Shown here: positions 42,900-54,654 of the stretch, piece by piece | Layout of the letters: each line of letters begins with the position of its first letter | How positions within the stretch are numbered: the first letter of the stretch is position 1 | Assembly: GCA_029948255.1 (NCBI GenBank) | Contig: JALIZF010001807.1 | Span: forward strand, 682,001 to 746,000 | DNA: 64,000 nucleotides | From: Telmatactis stephensoni | Lineage: Eukaryota > Cnidaria > Anthozoa > Actiniaria > Isophelliidae | Reading direction: 5' to 3' | Notes under the pieces: generated by a model | Database searches by the model: none | What the model saw: only the letters and a program-made list of their open reading frames with translations | What the model was told of the DNA's origin: nothing | Position numbers and translations under genes: made by a program

Positions 42900-45114
42900 G
42901 AAATGGTTTTAACAGTGTGGAATTCTTGATGACAGCAAGTGCAACACGGCACAACTTTGCAAAGACTGCACTTGAAATGCGTTTTTACTTTATATACCCT
43001 TTCTTGGTTCTTCCAGCTTTTATACACTGTACACATTTCCTATTTCTCCCTTCAACGTGTACAGAGACAGAGTCAGCAGGAACTGAAGGACTTTCAGGAC
43101 AGTCAGGATGAGTGGTGTCTCTTCCTTTGGCTGAAACCATTGACTAGACATTTTGCAAGCTCTTGTTTGAAAACAATCAGTGTTCCCTTTCTTTCATTGC
43201 AAGAAACACGATGAAAACCCTCCAAGACAAGAGCATGACAAACTGACAAATTGAAAACAAACCAGAAAATGCATTTGTACCACTTTCTTGGTTGCGAGCC
43301 TGTTGAGTATAAAGAATATAGCTGGTCCGGTCAGTCGATGCCACCAATTTTGGATGCATTAACATCAGCATCAGCATCAGTTTAGTGGTCTTACATGGTG
43401 GCAAGTCTTTGTTGTTTCTAACCATTCCACATGCGTGTTTTGGCCAGTAAATCAGGGTCGTGACATGGAACGTTTTTTCACTCGTGATCCCGTTTTTTGG
43501 TCGAAAATTTTGATCCCTGATCCCAAAAGTTCTCTTATTTTGATCCCCGATCCCAGCCCATCCCAGCCAATCCCAATATTCATTTTTTATAGCACATCTA
43601 CTAAATGAAAATTCATTGTGAAAAGACGTTCCCGGTCGTGTCCAAATTAGTTAATAAGAAAAGAATGTGTATATGTATTATCAAAAAGAGAAGCAGGCCT
43701 AGGTGACTAAGCGTTTAAAGATTAAAACACTGAGGATCGAGTCACTAACGATGCTTAGTTTACACTTACGGAGGTTTTTCTTTAACTTACATTGTAATGA
43801 ACAAGGCTTTCCAAACATATTCAAAGGGATTTATACTTTTTGCTATCCCGTCACATCAGCCAAATCATTTGATGACAATCTCTTTCTTGTGTTTGCGATG
43901 TTTTATATCTTCCCTGTGACGCCAAACAGTGAGAGTCATAAAACAATTTTGATGACCGCCGCACATCAAAGAAAAACCGAATTAAGTGTGAACTAATTTA
44001 AATTTAAGCATTTTGAGAATGTTCAATAAGTACATATAATAAGGGGTACTTATTGGTTTGTCCACCAATGCAGCTTCAATACGAAAATAGAAACTTCTTT
44101 CATCTTCGAATACTGACCCTGACATCGTTGTTTGTTGTTACCATCGTTTATGGGATGGCCTGATACATGAGGATTCAACAAATACTGTGTGAAGGTTCTC
44201 TACAGGCATGCAATATCACAAGCGCAGTTATAGCAGTTATAGCCTAAATTTCGTTAAATTTCGTCCAAACAATTATGGTCAGTAGATTTACATCAGATTA
44301 CCTTTCACAACTTGAAGACCATGACCTTTCTGATGACGAACTGGCAGTGGAATGTAAAATCAAGGATATATATTTTCAAGTCCTAGTAACAAAAAATAAC
44401 ACTAGTTATATTCACTTTAAGATTCACTTACCTATATCTGTGCTCTCGCTTTTTCTTTTTACCCATTTCAGTTGAAAAATGTTAAGTACAGCTAAGTGAA
44501 TCGCTTGCGATGATGTGTAATGGTTTGAAATACAAGTCGCGTCGAGTTAGTGATTATGAATGAGTAATAATGTTGTATCGTATTACTATTAACTGACAGT
44601 GCTGGATCATTAATTGGATTTCCGGTCTATATCAGTCTACTGCAGAGCTGAATGCATTTCAGATAAAAGGCTGTTATTTATGAAACTCTGTTTTAAAAAA
44701 GTTGTGAAAATTTTGATCCCTGAATCCTGTTGATTTAATTGACTACTGATCCCGATCCCACGTTTGTGACCCCGATCCCAAGCCTGTGATCCCTGATCCC
44801 ACGTACCATGTCACGACCCTGAGTAAATGGTCAAAACGTCTTGTTAAAGTATAAAAGTTATCACAAAAAACCTGACTTTTCATGTTTAAAAAGGGCTCAC
44901 ACATTTTCATTACAACAACATAACCAAGGCCATGAATCAATCGTAAGTCATAACACATGCATGTTTGCAAAAATGTTATAGTTCCATAGTTTGATAATTT
45001 GCATATGAGCAAAGATTGGCCAGTAAAAAGCCTTGGAGTTTTGGATGCTAGCTCTAGTTCATATAGAAGAACACCAAAATGGAACATTTTAGATTGATGA
45101 TGCCAAATTTCCAT
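42900..45114 (-). pseudogene. piggyBac (PGBD)-like transposase pseudogene, split by a hAT-like insertion
   Basis: At 44820-45114 the minus strand encodes 'HGLGYVVVMKMCEPFLNMKS' and 'VFCDNFYTLTRRFDHLL', the second-aspartate (DNFYT) region of piggyBac transposases. After the 1.4-kb insertion, frames at 42900-43445 give 'MVRNNKDLPPCKTTKLM', 'CHALVLEGFHRVSCNE' with 'ELAKCLVNGFSQRKR', and a Cys-rich tail ('RKCVQCIKAGRTKKG', 'FKCSLCKVVPCC', 'CHQEFHTV') matching the C-terminal zinc domain. The pieces lie in different frames, so it was already decaying. It is a different copy from the one at 2858-4891 and more diverged. Confidence 0.7.
43453..44821. mobile_element. hAT-like non-autonomous element with GATCCC subterminal repeats
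   Basis: CAGGGTCGTGACATGG at 43453 and the complement CCATGTCACGACCCTG ending at 44821 are terminal inverted repeats. The flanks share AGTAAAT (43446-43452 and 44822-44828), a 7-bp duplication, or an 8-bp one with one changed base. The subterminal regions carry many 'gatccc' hexamers. One short plus-strand ORF (44275-44475) is acidic and unrecognised. No transposase. Confidence 0.82.
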
Positions 45115-45632
45115 GAGCGAGCGATCTATTTGTAGATTGGAATTCCAATAGTCATTACAAGAGCTGACGTTAAAAGCTGTTATCTAATATTGACTTTGAA
45201 GTCATTCACTGTCTAAAAATCTGAATTTTACTTAACAATGAAACACTTTGACTTTGAATGATTTATCCTATACAAGGTTTTTGAATATTGTTATGTTATC
45301 AGTATGTGCTTGGGCTTATATTTAACTTTTCAAAATAATCTCATGTGCACGATTCATCTTCTCGGCTGTTTTGCAATCAAAATTGCACGATTTTTTCTCT
45401 GGCATAATGTTATACAGGTAGTCGAACTTCATCAAATATTTCATCAGAGATTCAAGGTGTGAGCACTGGGGCTCCAATGTAAGCCATTCTAATAAGAAAA
45501 TGTAAGCAAACAAATTCAGAGCAGATTTTGCTCATTTTGCTCACTTCAAAAAATTATTGCATCAATTTTACTGACTTCAAAGTATATAGTACTTGAGGTC
45601 TACCCTGATTTTAATCTTCATCCCCTGACAAA
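45115..45632. other. Noncoding stretch between piggyBac remnant and coiled-coil ORF
   Basis: A minus-strand ORF at 45322-45513 ('DYLYNIMPEKKSCNFDCKTA') looks protein-like but has no partner. Otherwise nothing. Confidence 0.35.
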
Positions 45633-45776
45633 TCAGTCCTTCAATGCAAATAGCTCACTAGCAAATTTGTCACTATCTATGAGCTCCATTTTGGCAGTTG
45701 TAAGTTGCTGTTGAGGATGACGCAACTCTTTCTCGGCCTTCTCCACTCATGTCATGTTTTGCTCTTTGGTGGATTT
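45633..45776 (-). pseudogene. 3' part of a coiled-coil ORF interrupted by the RecQ/DUF6589 transposon
   Basis: Minus-strand codons from the target duplication (45769-45776) read '...STKEQNMT', an in-frame TGA, then 'VEKAEKELRHPQQQLTTAKM' to TGA at 45633. The frame is the exact continuation of 54896-55040 on the other side of the transposon when one copy of GTGGATTT is removed. Related to the coiled-coil pseudogene at 34858-35298. Confidence 0.6.
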
Positions 45777-45930
45777 TAGACTGCGAGCAGTCCCCCTTTT
45801 CCCTCCAGATTCCGATAATACGAGTTTATCGAAAACTCGGCCGAGCGAGGAATGGGGGAGAGAGGGGGAGGGGAGGTTGGGAGAGGAAAAGGAGGGACTG
45901 CGGACAACACTGTAAAGTTTGAATTACTCG
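45777..45930 (+). repeat. Left terminal inverted repeat of the RecQ/DUF6589 transposon
   Basis: The first 33 bases match the right end perfectly. Two further islands match (around the 'gaatgggg' block and 'ggaaaaggagggactgcgga' to 'gtttgaa'). The outer CCCCCTTTTCCCTCC and inner GGAAAAGGAGGGACT are themselves inverted, so each repeat can fold on itself. Confidence 0.9.
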
Positions 45931-46054
45931 TTGCCCACACAACGCAAAATTCCCATTGGTCAGAATTAACAATCACTCATCGGCGTGTCAGCTTACTGCC
46001 AATCACTTTGGTGATCCACACCAGGCATACTTGCCCATCGTAGTTTGATAAAAC

Positions 46055-48171
46055 ATGGCGGAAGAGTTAATTGAAGCGTGTTTAGAGAATTTTCCAAATG
46101 TAAATATTTTAAAATCAGAACAGAAAATTGCCGTTAAAAGTTTACTAGACGGTAAAGATGTTTTTGCCGTTTTGCCGACGGGATTCGGCAAGAGTCTTAT
46201 TTATCAATTGTATGTCATGGCAAAACTTAAATCAAAAGAGCGTTGTTTAGTTCTGGTCGTTTCGCCATTGAGAAGCATTGTTCAAGATCAGATCAACGAT
46301 TTAGCAGCACTTGGAATTACTGCAGCAGAATTAGGGGAAGAAACGTTCGACGATGTTTCAGAGGCAAGATTTTACGTGGTTTTTTCCTCGGCAGAGAACT
46401 GCCTTTCGAGTCAATTTCAGACTATACTGAAGAACAAGAAATTAGACCCCAGCTTGATCGTTGTGGACGAGTCCCACACCGTGGATACCTGGTATGTATA
46501 TAAAGCTTAGCTAAGAATAGCTATAGGTCAGAAGTTTGTATAAAGTCTATAAGTTACTACACAACTGACGTCTGTGATTGTAATGTTGGATACAAACATG
46601 TGGGAAATCTAACCTTATAAGAAAGTAAATCTCCAAAGATTTATGAAGAGCTCTCTCTCTACCTCTATTTAGTCCTGTAAATAAGTTGACTAACATTTAC
46701 AAGATTATTTTGCATATTATTCAATTTATTCCTCAACTGGCTATATATAGTTTTCGTCGCTTAATTCTTGGTCTTGCTTTTTTTTGTAAGGGGGACTCAA
46801 ACCAAGAAGAAGAAGAATACTCAGCCAGCATTCCGAAAAGATTATGGAAATTTAGCTACCCTCAGATCGTTTTGTTCGGAAGGTAAGGTACTCCAATGAC
46901 ACTAATGTTTATTCAAGCCTGCATGTTCTAAAATGTCCTTTGATTAAATTTTATTGACCATCTACATTGTTACAACAGGCACTCCACTTCTTGCACTCAC
47001 TGGCACTGCAAACAACAAAACTTCAAAGAAAATAAAAAAGCTGTTGGTAATGAAGCCTGACACAATAACTGTGACTGTCAGCCCTGACAGAAAAAACATT
47101 AGATACACAGTACTTTCAACAGAGAAGGGAAAAGAAATGGAAAATCTACAGTGGCTTATAAACATGGCAAAGGAAATTGGTATCCTAATGCCCAAGACAA
47201 TCATATTTTGCAACACTTATAATGAAATTGCAGCAGTGTTAGCTTATTTACTTAGAATCCTTGGTGACTGTGCATATATTGGTGGACAGTTAAAATGCCC
47301 TGCAAACAGAATTATTGGAATTTATCACTCCATGACATGGGATAAGTATAAGGACAGAGTTGTGGAGTCCTTTAAGAATGATAATGGAAATATACGTATT
47401 GTACTTGCTTCTTCAGCCCTGGGTATGGGGGTCAATTTTCCAGATGTTCGGTATGTTATTCACCTTGGGCCGGCCAGATCTATTATTGACCACGTTCAAC
47501 AAGCTGGACGGGCTGGACGAGATGGTAAACCAGCTCATAATATCATCATTTCAACTGGGCCCAAGGAAGCCCATTGTGAAGCAGCAGTTAAAGAATTTGT
47601 AAGATCCAAAGATTGCCTGAGGAAAGCATTGCTCAATCAACTAGATAAATCAGTTACTAGTCTGTTGCCAATGCATGCATGTTGCTCAAATTGCAGTTCA
47701 CACTGCAAATGCAATGGGGTTCATTGTACTAGAGAAAAGTTTCCTTTTGAAAGTGAACATAAAAATGTTGTACCTTTACAAAGTAGAGAACTGTGTGAGG
47801 ATGACAAACTCGTGCTACGAGAGGCCTTAAAGGAGTACAAGGATTCATTAAACAAATCAACAACTCATGTCTTTGGGAGTGAAGCAGTTCATGGATTCTC
47901 TGATCAATTGATTGATGATGTTATCAGCAATGCACATGTTATTTTTACACTGGATGATCTTTTGCTTAAAACACCAGTATTTTCCAAGGAACATGCCAAA
48001 TTTATTTTGGGAATTTTCCAAGACATGTTTGAGGACATGGATGACAGTGAGTTAGTTTTAGAGGATCTTTTTGAAATTGAAATGGAACTTTCTCTAGAAA
48101 GTGATACTCAAGAGTACTTTGACTTTAGTGACAGTGATGAAGAAAATCCAGATGTATTCCCAGAATTGTAA
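46055..48171 (+). CDS. Transposon-encoded RecQ-family DNA helicase
   Basis: Three exons: 46055-46491, 46791-46882 and 46979-48171, all with GT/AG borders, giving 573 residues with no stop. Motif I 'AVLPTGFGKSLIYQ' (Walker A at residues 41-47), Ia 'VVSPLRSIVQDQ', II 'LIVVDESHTVDTW' (DESH in place of RecQ's usual DE[AV]H), the RecQ-specific 'KDYGNLATLRSF' before III 'LALTGTA', IV 'IIFCNTYNEI', V 'VLASSALGMGVNFPDVRYVI' and VI 'QQAGRAGRDG' near residue 350. A RecQ zinc-binding Cys cluster follows near 409-425 (CCSNC, HCKC). No HRDC domain; the C-terminus is strongly acidic. Predicted ATP-dependent 3'-5' unwinding, probably acting during the element's transposition rather than in host repair. The start lies 278 bp inside the left terminus. 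Confidence 0.93.
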
Positions 48172-49052
48172 TTAATCGTAAAGCTGGTAAAGTTGTTCAA
48201 GTTGTACAAAATCAGTGCCAAGTCTTAGTGTATGTTGTGAATCCACACAGGTATGAGCATAAATAAATAATGCCTTTGATACATTAAAATGTTTAACACT
48301 GAGTGTATATAGTCAATTGAAGAAACATTGTCAGGTCTAAAACATTAGAACCTAGAAGCTGAGACTGAAATGGTGCTTGGGACGTCAATAATAATATTCT
48401 CATTTATTCATTTATTCATTCAGTTTGATGCAAAATGCCAAAAGCGGTTACAGGACCTCTGCAATGGCGGGCTGTTTGGCTTTTAATTTTTTATTGGTTG
48501 CAGCGTAATTAAATAAATAAATCAGGATATAATTATTGACATCCCATACACCATTTCGGTCTCAGCTTCTGTGTTTTTAGACCCGGCAACATTTCTTTGA
48601 TTGAGTGATATACATTAGAACATCATTTATGTATATGACATTTAGCAACAAAATTCAATTGGTTGAAAAATTAAACTTTAGAGACGCATTACACCTACTT
48701 TGATGACATTGGAGTCACAGTAGGATCTCTTGGAATCAAAAGCTTATGAGATTATCTTCTGAGTAAGTGTACTGTGTCTTGTAGTTTAAATTTTTAACTC
48801 AATTATTAACACAAGTATAGATAAATGTTTATGCAAACAAACTTAGGTCAATAGATTTATTTACATTTTGTACATGACTGGCTAGGATCACCTGCATATC
48901 TACAATATCTCAAATATTGAGGATTTATGCAGTGTCACTTACAAGCTTCTCTTTATTAACATGGAGTGAAAAATGTTCTTGTTCAAGTTAAATGTATTTC
49001 ATATTGTGCAAATGACATATCACTTAGAATAAATAATAAAATCATTATGGTA
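48172..49052. other. Convergent 3' spacer of the RecQ/DUF6589 transposon
   Basis: AT-rich sequence between two convergent stops, presumably the 3' untranslated ends of both transcripts. Near 48345-48570 'tcaggtctaaaacattagaacctagaagctgagactgaaatgg' has a loose inverted partner ('ccatttcggtctcagcttctg' with 'agacccg'), flanking a small foldback insertion. Confidence 0.45.
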
Positions 49053-52000
49053 TTACAATTGCTCATATCTTTTTGACCATTCAGATAATTTCTCTTTCAT
49101 CCACTTGTACAAATCTCGGTAGTCAAGCTTTTGTAATAAATTAGAACTGAATTTGGGAAAGGATGGGTAACCAGGTCTACCAGGTGTATATACAAATACA
49201 TTTTCACTCATAAGATCCTTAACAATTTGTGCCACTGCTTCAGTGGGATCTGTTTTTGATCTGTTCTTGATTTCATGACATTGCTGGCTGTCTTTGTCAA
49301 CTCCTGCTAGTATCTTTTCTACTTTTCCAATGGATCTGGCAACTCTCTGTGCTGACTCTTCGCTAAAATTTGGGCCAAGGACCTTAAGACATGACTTAAG
49401 TATGCCGTTTAGTTGTTCTAACCTTAAATCTAGAGATATATTTTTGCCAATTTTACCATGACTATTACAAAACCTGTTAGCTATCAAGCTCTTTGCTTTT
49501 TCTAAAGGTAAAATAGCTTTGATTTTGGCCAAAAACAGCAGACATGTATAGGAGTATTTTGTATGACCATAAGATTTGTAAAATAATAGAGCAATTTTGT
49601 ACAGGTTAACCAAACGTTGGCCATCGCCCTCTCTTATGGCATCATTTATATCAAAGAGTAGTAATCCATAGCACATCTTTGATTTATGGTAATTATATTT
49701 GTAGTCTTCAGAATCTTTTTTGTCATCTGTTTTGGTTTCTGTGTTGTTATCAGTTATCTCTGGTGTGTAGTCTGTGTGGTTTTTCTTTAAGTGCCTGACA
49801 AAGGAATTAAAAAGGGTAAATGACTAAAGATAAAATTTAAAGAGGTACATAGTCGACTTTTTGGCAAACCTTTTCAGTGTGGCCTTGGTTTTATAGACAA
49901 GATTACAGTTGGGAGAAGGGCATTTATAATACCCTAAGCTGTTTCTCTCATCCCCTTCCCTATCTTGCACTTGCAAGCCATGCTTTTGGGTCTCGTGCCT
50001 GAGAAGTAAAATTAAAAGTTACCTTACAACAACATGAATACTTAGAGATAACTCCCCACCTTTCTAAATAGTAGAGTGTATACAATTATTTTGTGAAACA
50101 AACACTACTAAATAGTGTTGATTAGACAATAAAGAATTACCATGATTTAGTACTATTTTGTACTATTTAAGTGTGTGCATGCTATTTGCCATCAAATACA
50201 TTTACAATTTGTACTCATTCACTCAATTTTTTACTTATGGCTGACATTTTGCTATTTACAAGGATTCACTTTTTTACACTTCCAATTTTTATTTAATGAA
50301 CTGTAATAAATTCTAAATGAAATATTCCCTTAAATCTAATTTTAAAATGGTTAGAATTTTTTTTGAAATGATTATAACAAGAATCACTCAGGAAAATTAT
50401 TATTTGTTGTTTTTAGGTTACAGTTCAAGTTTGCAAGTGTCAAAAAGAACATGGACTAGCTTTGAAATCTTAGTGGGCAAAGTTTTTTCAAAATCATCCG
50501 TGACAGTTATAATTTCACTATTTATAGTCATTCATTAGTCTGTTTGTAAAGATAAATAACTCTTGAAGAAATAATACCTAACTCTCCAAGCATCACTCTG
50601 GTATTGCTTGTCACAGCCTGGAGCTCGACACATAAAGCCTTGATTCAAATTCCTTTCCAAAGTACTAACTTGCTCTGTGATATCAGTTATTCGGTGGTTC
50701 TGAAAGACAAACTCAGCAAGGAATTGTCTGATTACACTACTTAACCATCCTCTCTTTTGAACTCTGTCATCCCATTTCACTGGAATAAGAAGCTTAGATG
50801 GAATACCTAGATAAAAGATGAAACAAAGAAATTAAAAAAAGTATCCAAATTTGTAATATTTTGATGTATAGTTTCCCATTTTACACACCTTCTAAATCTT
50901 CTATTCCCGTAAATGTCATGAAGGAGGATAGGACATGTGCCTCAATTTCCCTGTCATGGAAGTCTCGGTAGGCATTATAATCCTTTACCCCCTTTCCAGC
51001 ATTTGTTTTTCCTGTGCGGTTAATGGATGCTCTTGTGGTTCCAATCTCTGCTGCGGATTCATCTTTTAAGAATATCTTATTTTCAACCTAAAATGTATAT
51101 AGATGTGCATAGTCCTGCATTATGTAAACAGTCATCCTTTGCTCACCAGTGAATGTCTACACTATAAGCTTGAGCTATAGCTAATTAGATATGCATTTTA
51201 TAATTGCCTTCAGTTGATGATTTCAACTGATCATACTTTTTATCGAGACATGTAAAGTTGTCTGAAGTGACTATTTCAAAAATGTTACAGTTCAAAGCAA
51301 CAAGCATAAAGCCAAGACTGAAATTAATGTGGGTTTGTTGCCAGAATTGCCTTCAAATCAGGCTTAAAGAAAAAGCATGTGAGAATGGTCACATTTTGAT
51401 TAGTTCAGTCTATAGAAACAAGTCTGATATATATTTATTATTGGCATAAAACCAGCATTTATTTTGGCCTTGGCTTGGTGCTTGTTGTTCTGAGTTGTGA
51501 CAACATTTTTTGAGATAAATCTATATGAAATACTTAGAGGAAAAGGGAGGGAGATATTTTGTTTTGAAATTGATAACTAGTAATTAAATGTTAACATTTC
51601 TTTACCTGGTATAAATTAACTTTGGCATGCCAGTCAGCATGTGTAGGGTCAAGCCCTTCCAAACGATCATAAGCATTATCCCCATCTTGAAACACCCACT
51701 GGACATTCCTAGCTCGCTCCTCTGTTAGCTGATCACCATCTAAGAAGACTGAGTCAAAGACTATTTTGTTGTCTCCATCTTCCATTTTGGGCACATATTT
51801 TGACTGATCTGTCATGAGAAACTGAGCCATTTCACCTGATACATTGGTATTGAAGAACTCTAGACCAAGACCACACTAAGAGATCATGAAAACAACTCAT
51901 AATATTATTAGTAATAATAAAATAATTCTAAAAGCACATTAAATGATTCTGGATTATACTGCAAATGGTTTCTCTTTCCCAGCAACCAATAAAGGTGATT

Positions 52001-54515
52001 TGTTTAAAATACTGTACACTTAAATATTGACATCATTTTGTACAATAATAATGTCTTTAGAACAATAAACAACACTGTTATTAATGTGTCTAGCTGAGCA
52101 GAAGGAAATACAACTATGAAATAAATGAGAATTGAACAGTGCAAATAGCATGACTTAAACTGGAGAACAGAGGTGCTATTCAATTTTGTTGCTGAGTTAT
52201 TTCATGATTTTAGTGTTAGCTCTTTACTTTGTCATAGCACTCACCACATCTGATTTGCGAGACATTTCCTTTGAGTATTCATGAGGAATATGATGAATGA
52301 CAATATCTTTAAATGAGTTGAATGCCTTCAAAAACTTTGTAACAATCCTTGAAACCAGCACTACAAAATCATTCTCCAGCTGTGTGTTTGCATCTGCATC
52401 TGGTAGCAACTCTGTAAGCTCCAAATCTGTAATCTTTTTTTGGCCTGATTGCTTTTCATGATCATCACGACTCAGGGGAAAGCCCACTCTGTCTCTGATT
52501 GCATATTGGTGTGTCCAGTGGATAGACTTGTTCCTAGTTTTGTTTGTTTGTACTCTAGCTTGAACACTAAAGTCCAGGTTGTCAGCCACAATCCTGAGAC
52601 AAAAAAAAATAAATACAGGTAGAATAACAGACTCAATAAGTGCAATTGTTCTCACTTTCATCTTCTCTTTAATTTTCTTTTCTTTCATTATAACCCCTTT
52701 TGCTTTGGTTAGCAAAAATTCTTTTATTTATATCTATATTTTATATATATTTTATTTTGTTAATTTTATCTCTTAGTATAGTGCAAGCTGTTTTAAGAGT
52801 ATTTGATTAAAGATTCATTCTTTTATATTATTGTATGTGTGTGTGTGTGCAACTAGGAACTTTTAGATTTTTTATGCCAAAATAAAATAACGAGAAAAGT
52901 CTACCTTAATTAATTAGGATAACACGTATATGTTTTAAACTCACCTGTATGTAGTTGGTGGTTTGACTTTTAGTTTCTCAATATCTTTCACATTAATGAC
53001 ATCACTTCCCTTGACTACCTGTTCTTCAAGGTGATCAACGAGTGCTTTCATTGTTTCTTCTGAATATCCTTCGTATTTCTCTAACGTTGTTTTCGAAATA
53101 TCGATTTCTTCGTTCTCATTTGGAGTTTGCTTGTTTTCAATTTCCCCAATAAGCGTCAATGAAAGTTTCTTCTTTTCGACGTCATTTTTCCATTCAATCA
53201 CCTGGCTATCAAAGTTTTTCCCCATTTCGCGTTGATCTCGGATGGCCTGCTTGTGTGAAGTCGACACTCCAAGATGATTCAGCCTGGTAAAATCCTGTGA
53301 CTTCGCGCCGCTATGTAGCAATATTGTGGAAATCCGCTTCGACACAGCAGACATGCAATGATTGTTGTGCTTGGCGGCAACGGCGGTTACAAGAGCAAGC
53401 GGATTTACAGCTTTCTTGTTTTCCTTCTCGGATTTGTGAGCATTGAATGCACCAGAAATACAAGAAAACCAGACGGGAGTTTGGATTTTGGCTTCTTCTA
53501 CAATTTCGCTGTTTGCAAATGAAGACACCTCGTCAGAAGAGCTGCGTTTTAAGACGCTGTTACTTTTACCGTACACAGAGAATTCTTTAGACACGGTTCG
53601 AGTCAACAAATGTAGGACTTCTTTTTTCAGGCCGTCGTGATTAAAAAGGCAGTTTGCTGCTGACTTCCATTTCTTCTGGCAAATATTTCTTATAAGGGCA
53701 GCAGAAGTGTCATCCGGAGGTGTTCTAATTGACAAGGATTGACCGCGCGGAATTATAACTTTGACTCTTGGTTTATCGTGTTTATTAACAGAAGTAAAAT
53801 CCACATTGTTTATACTCAGTAAATGGTTGATATTGTGTCTTGACAAAACAGACGTCTCAGGCTCGATATCCTTGCTTTCAGTTGTTGTTGGATCTTTTGA
53901 GTGTAGTTCGTCGAGGTGTTCACTGGTACTGGTCGACATGTCGACATTGTTCGTTGTTGTTGTTATTTCGTCTTGACTTGATGTCGTTGCTTCACCAAAA
54001 CGAATCCTCTTTCTCACAGAGACATTTCTGGCGATACTGCTGTGTTCAACAGTGGCTGCTGGCGAGCTGATCCTGGCAGTTTTTCGAGCTTCGGAATAAG
54101 CTGGAGATGTTGACATGCGCTTGAATCTTTCGGGCGAATCTTCTTGTTTGACTAAGTGAGTGTCCAAGAAAAGTTTTGTCTCTGCAGCCCTTCTAATTTT
54201 TGTACCACACTTTGCACATACGCGTGAGGAAATTCCATCCCCTTCAACAACACTATAACCAAGATCTTGAAGTTGAAAAACAAGAGGACGATTCGAGACG
54301 CCAGATCTTCCTGGTACGTTGAATATATTTTCAGTCGAAACTTTGTTGTTCGAAAAATCGCCATAATAATTCTTAAACGAGCAGCCACAAACTCTGCAAA
54401 AGTCGTTTGCTGATGTAGGCTTAGGCTTTCGGCCTCTCTTGCTCGGGATTTTTTTTTTCGGCGTTTCCATAACGAGCCGGACACACGAGCATTTGAGTGC
54501 GCGGGAAAAAAGCAC
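49053..54515 (-). CDS. DUF6589-type zinc-finger protein, candidate transposase
   Basis: Seven exons: 52945-54515, 52245-52593, 51606-51875, 50889-51087, 50578-50806, 49870-49998 and 49053-49794. Every junction is GT/AG and keeps frame, giving about 1162 residues (1147 if the second Met, 'METPKKK', is used). An N-terminal C4 finger of ZAD-like layout (C40, C43, C100, C103) is followed by a long Ser/Thr-rich linker. The conserved core has 'VADNLDFSVQARVQTNKT' (about 527), 'SIHWTHQYAIRDRV', 'FLDGDQLTEERARN' (about 685) and 'ADWHAKVNLYQ'; then two C2H2 fingers, each split by an intron ('CRAPGCDKQY', 'YKCPSPNCNLVYKTK'), and the C-terminal 'DAIREGDGQRLVNLYK', 'YGHTKYSYTCLLFLAKI', 'GKNISLDLRLEQLNGILK'. 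This order matches DUF6589 proteins of cnidarians and fungi (recalled). The invariant Asp residues suggest an RNase H-like active site, unproven. Confidence 0.85.
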
Positions 54516-54654
54516 TAGCTCACTAGCTTACTAACTTACTTCAGTAATAATGCAATCTTATTGGATAGTTTAAATTGGAACTAATTGGATCTAATTTTGT
54601 TTAGTTGATAATGATGACCCGATGACACATTTATGACAAGTGTGAAAAAGGGGC

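Noticed and set aside
46055..48171. RecQ helicase as an ordinary host DNA-repair gene
   Set aside because: It lies between matched terminal repeats with a perfect 8-bp duplication, and decayed relatives sit at the same distance from similar tips elsewhere in the window.
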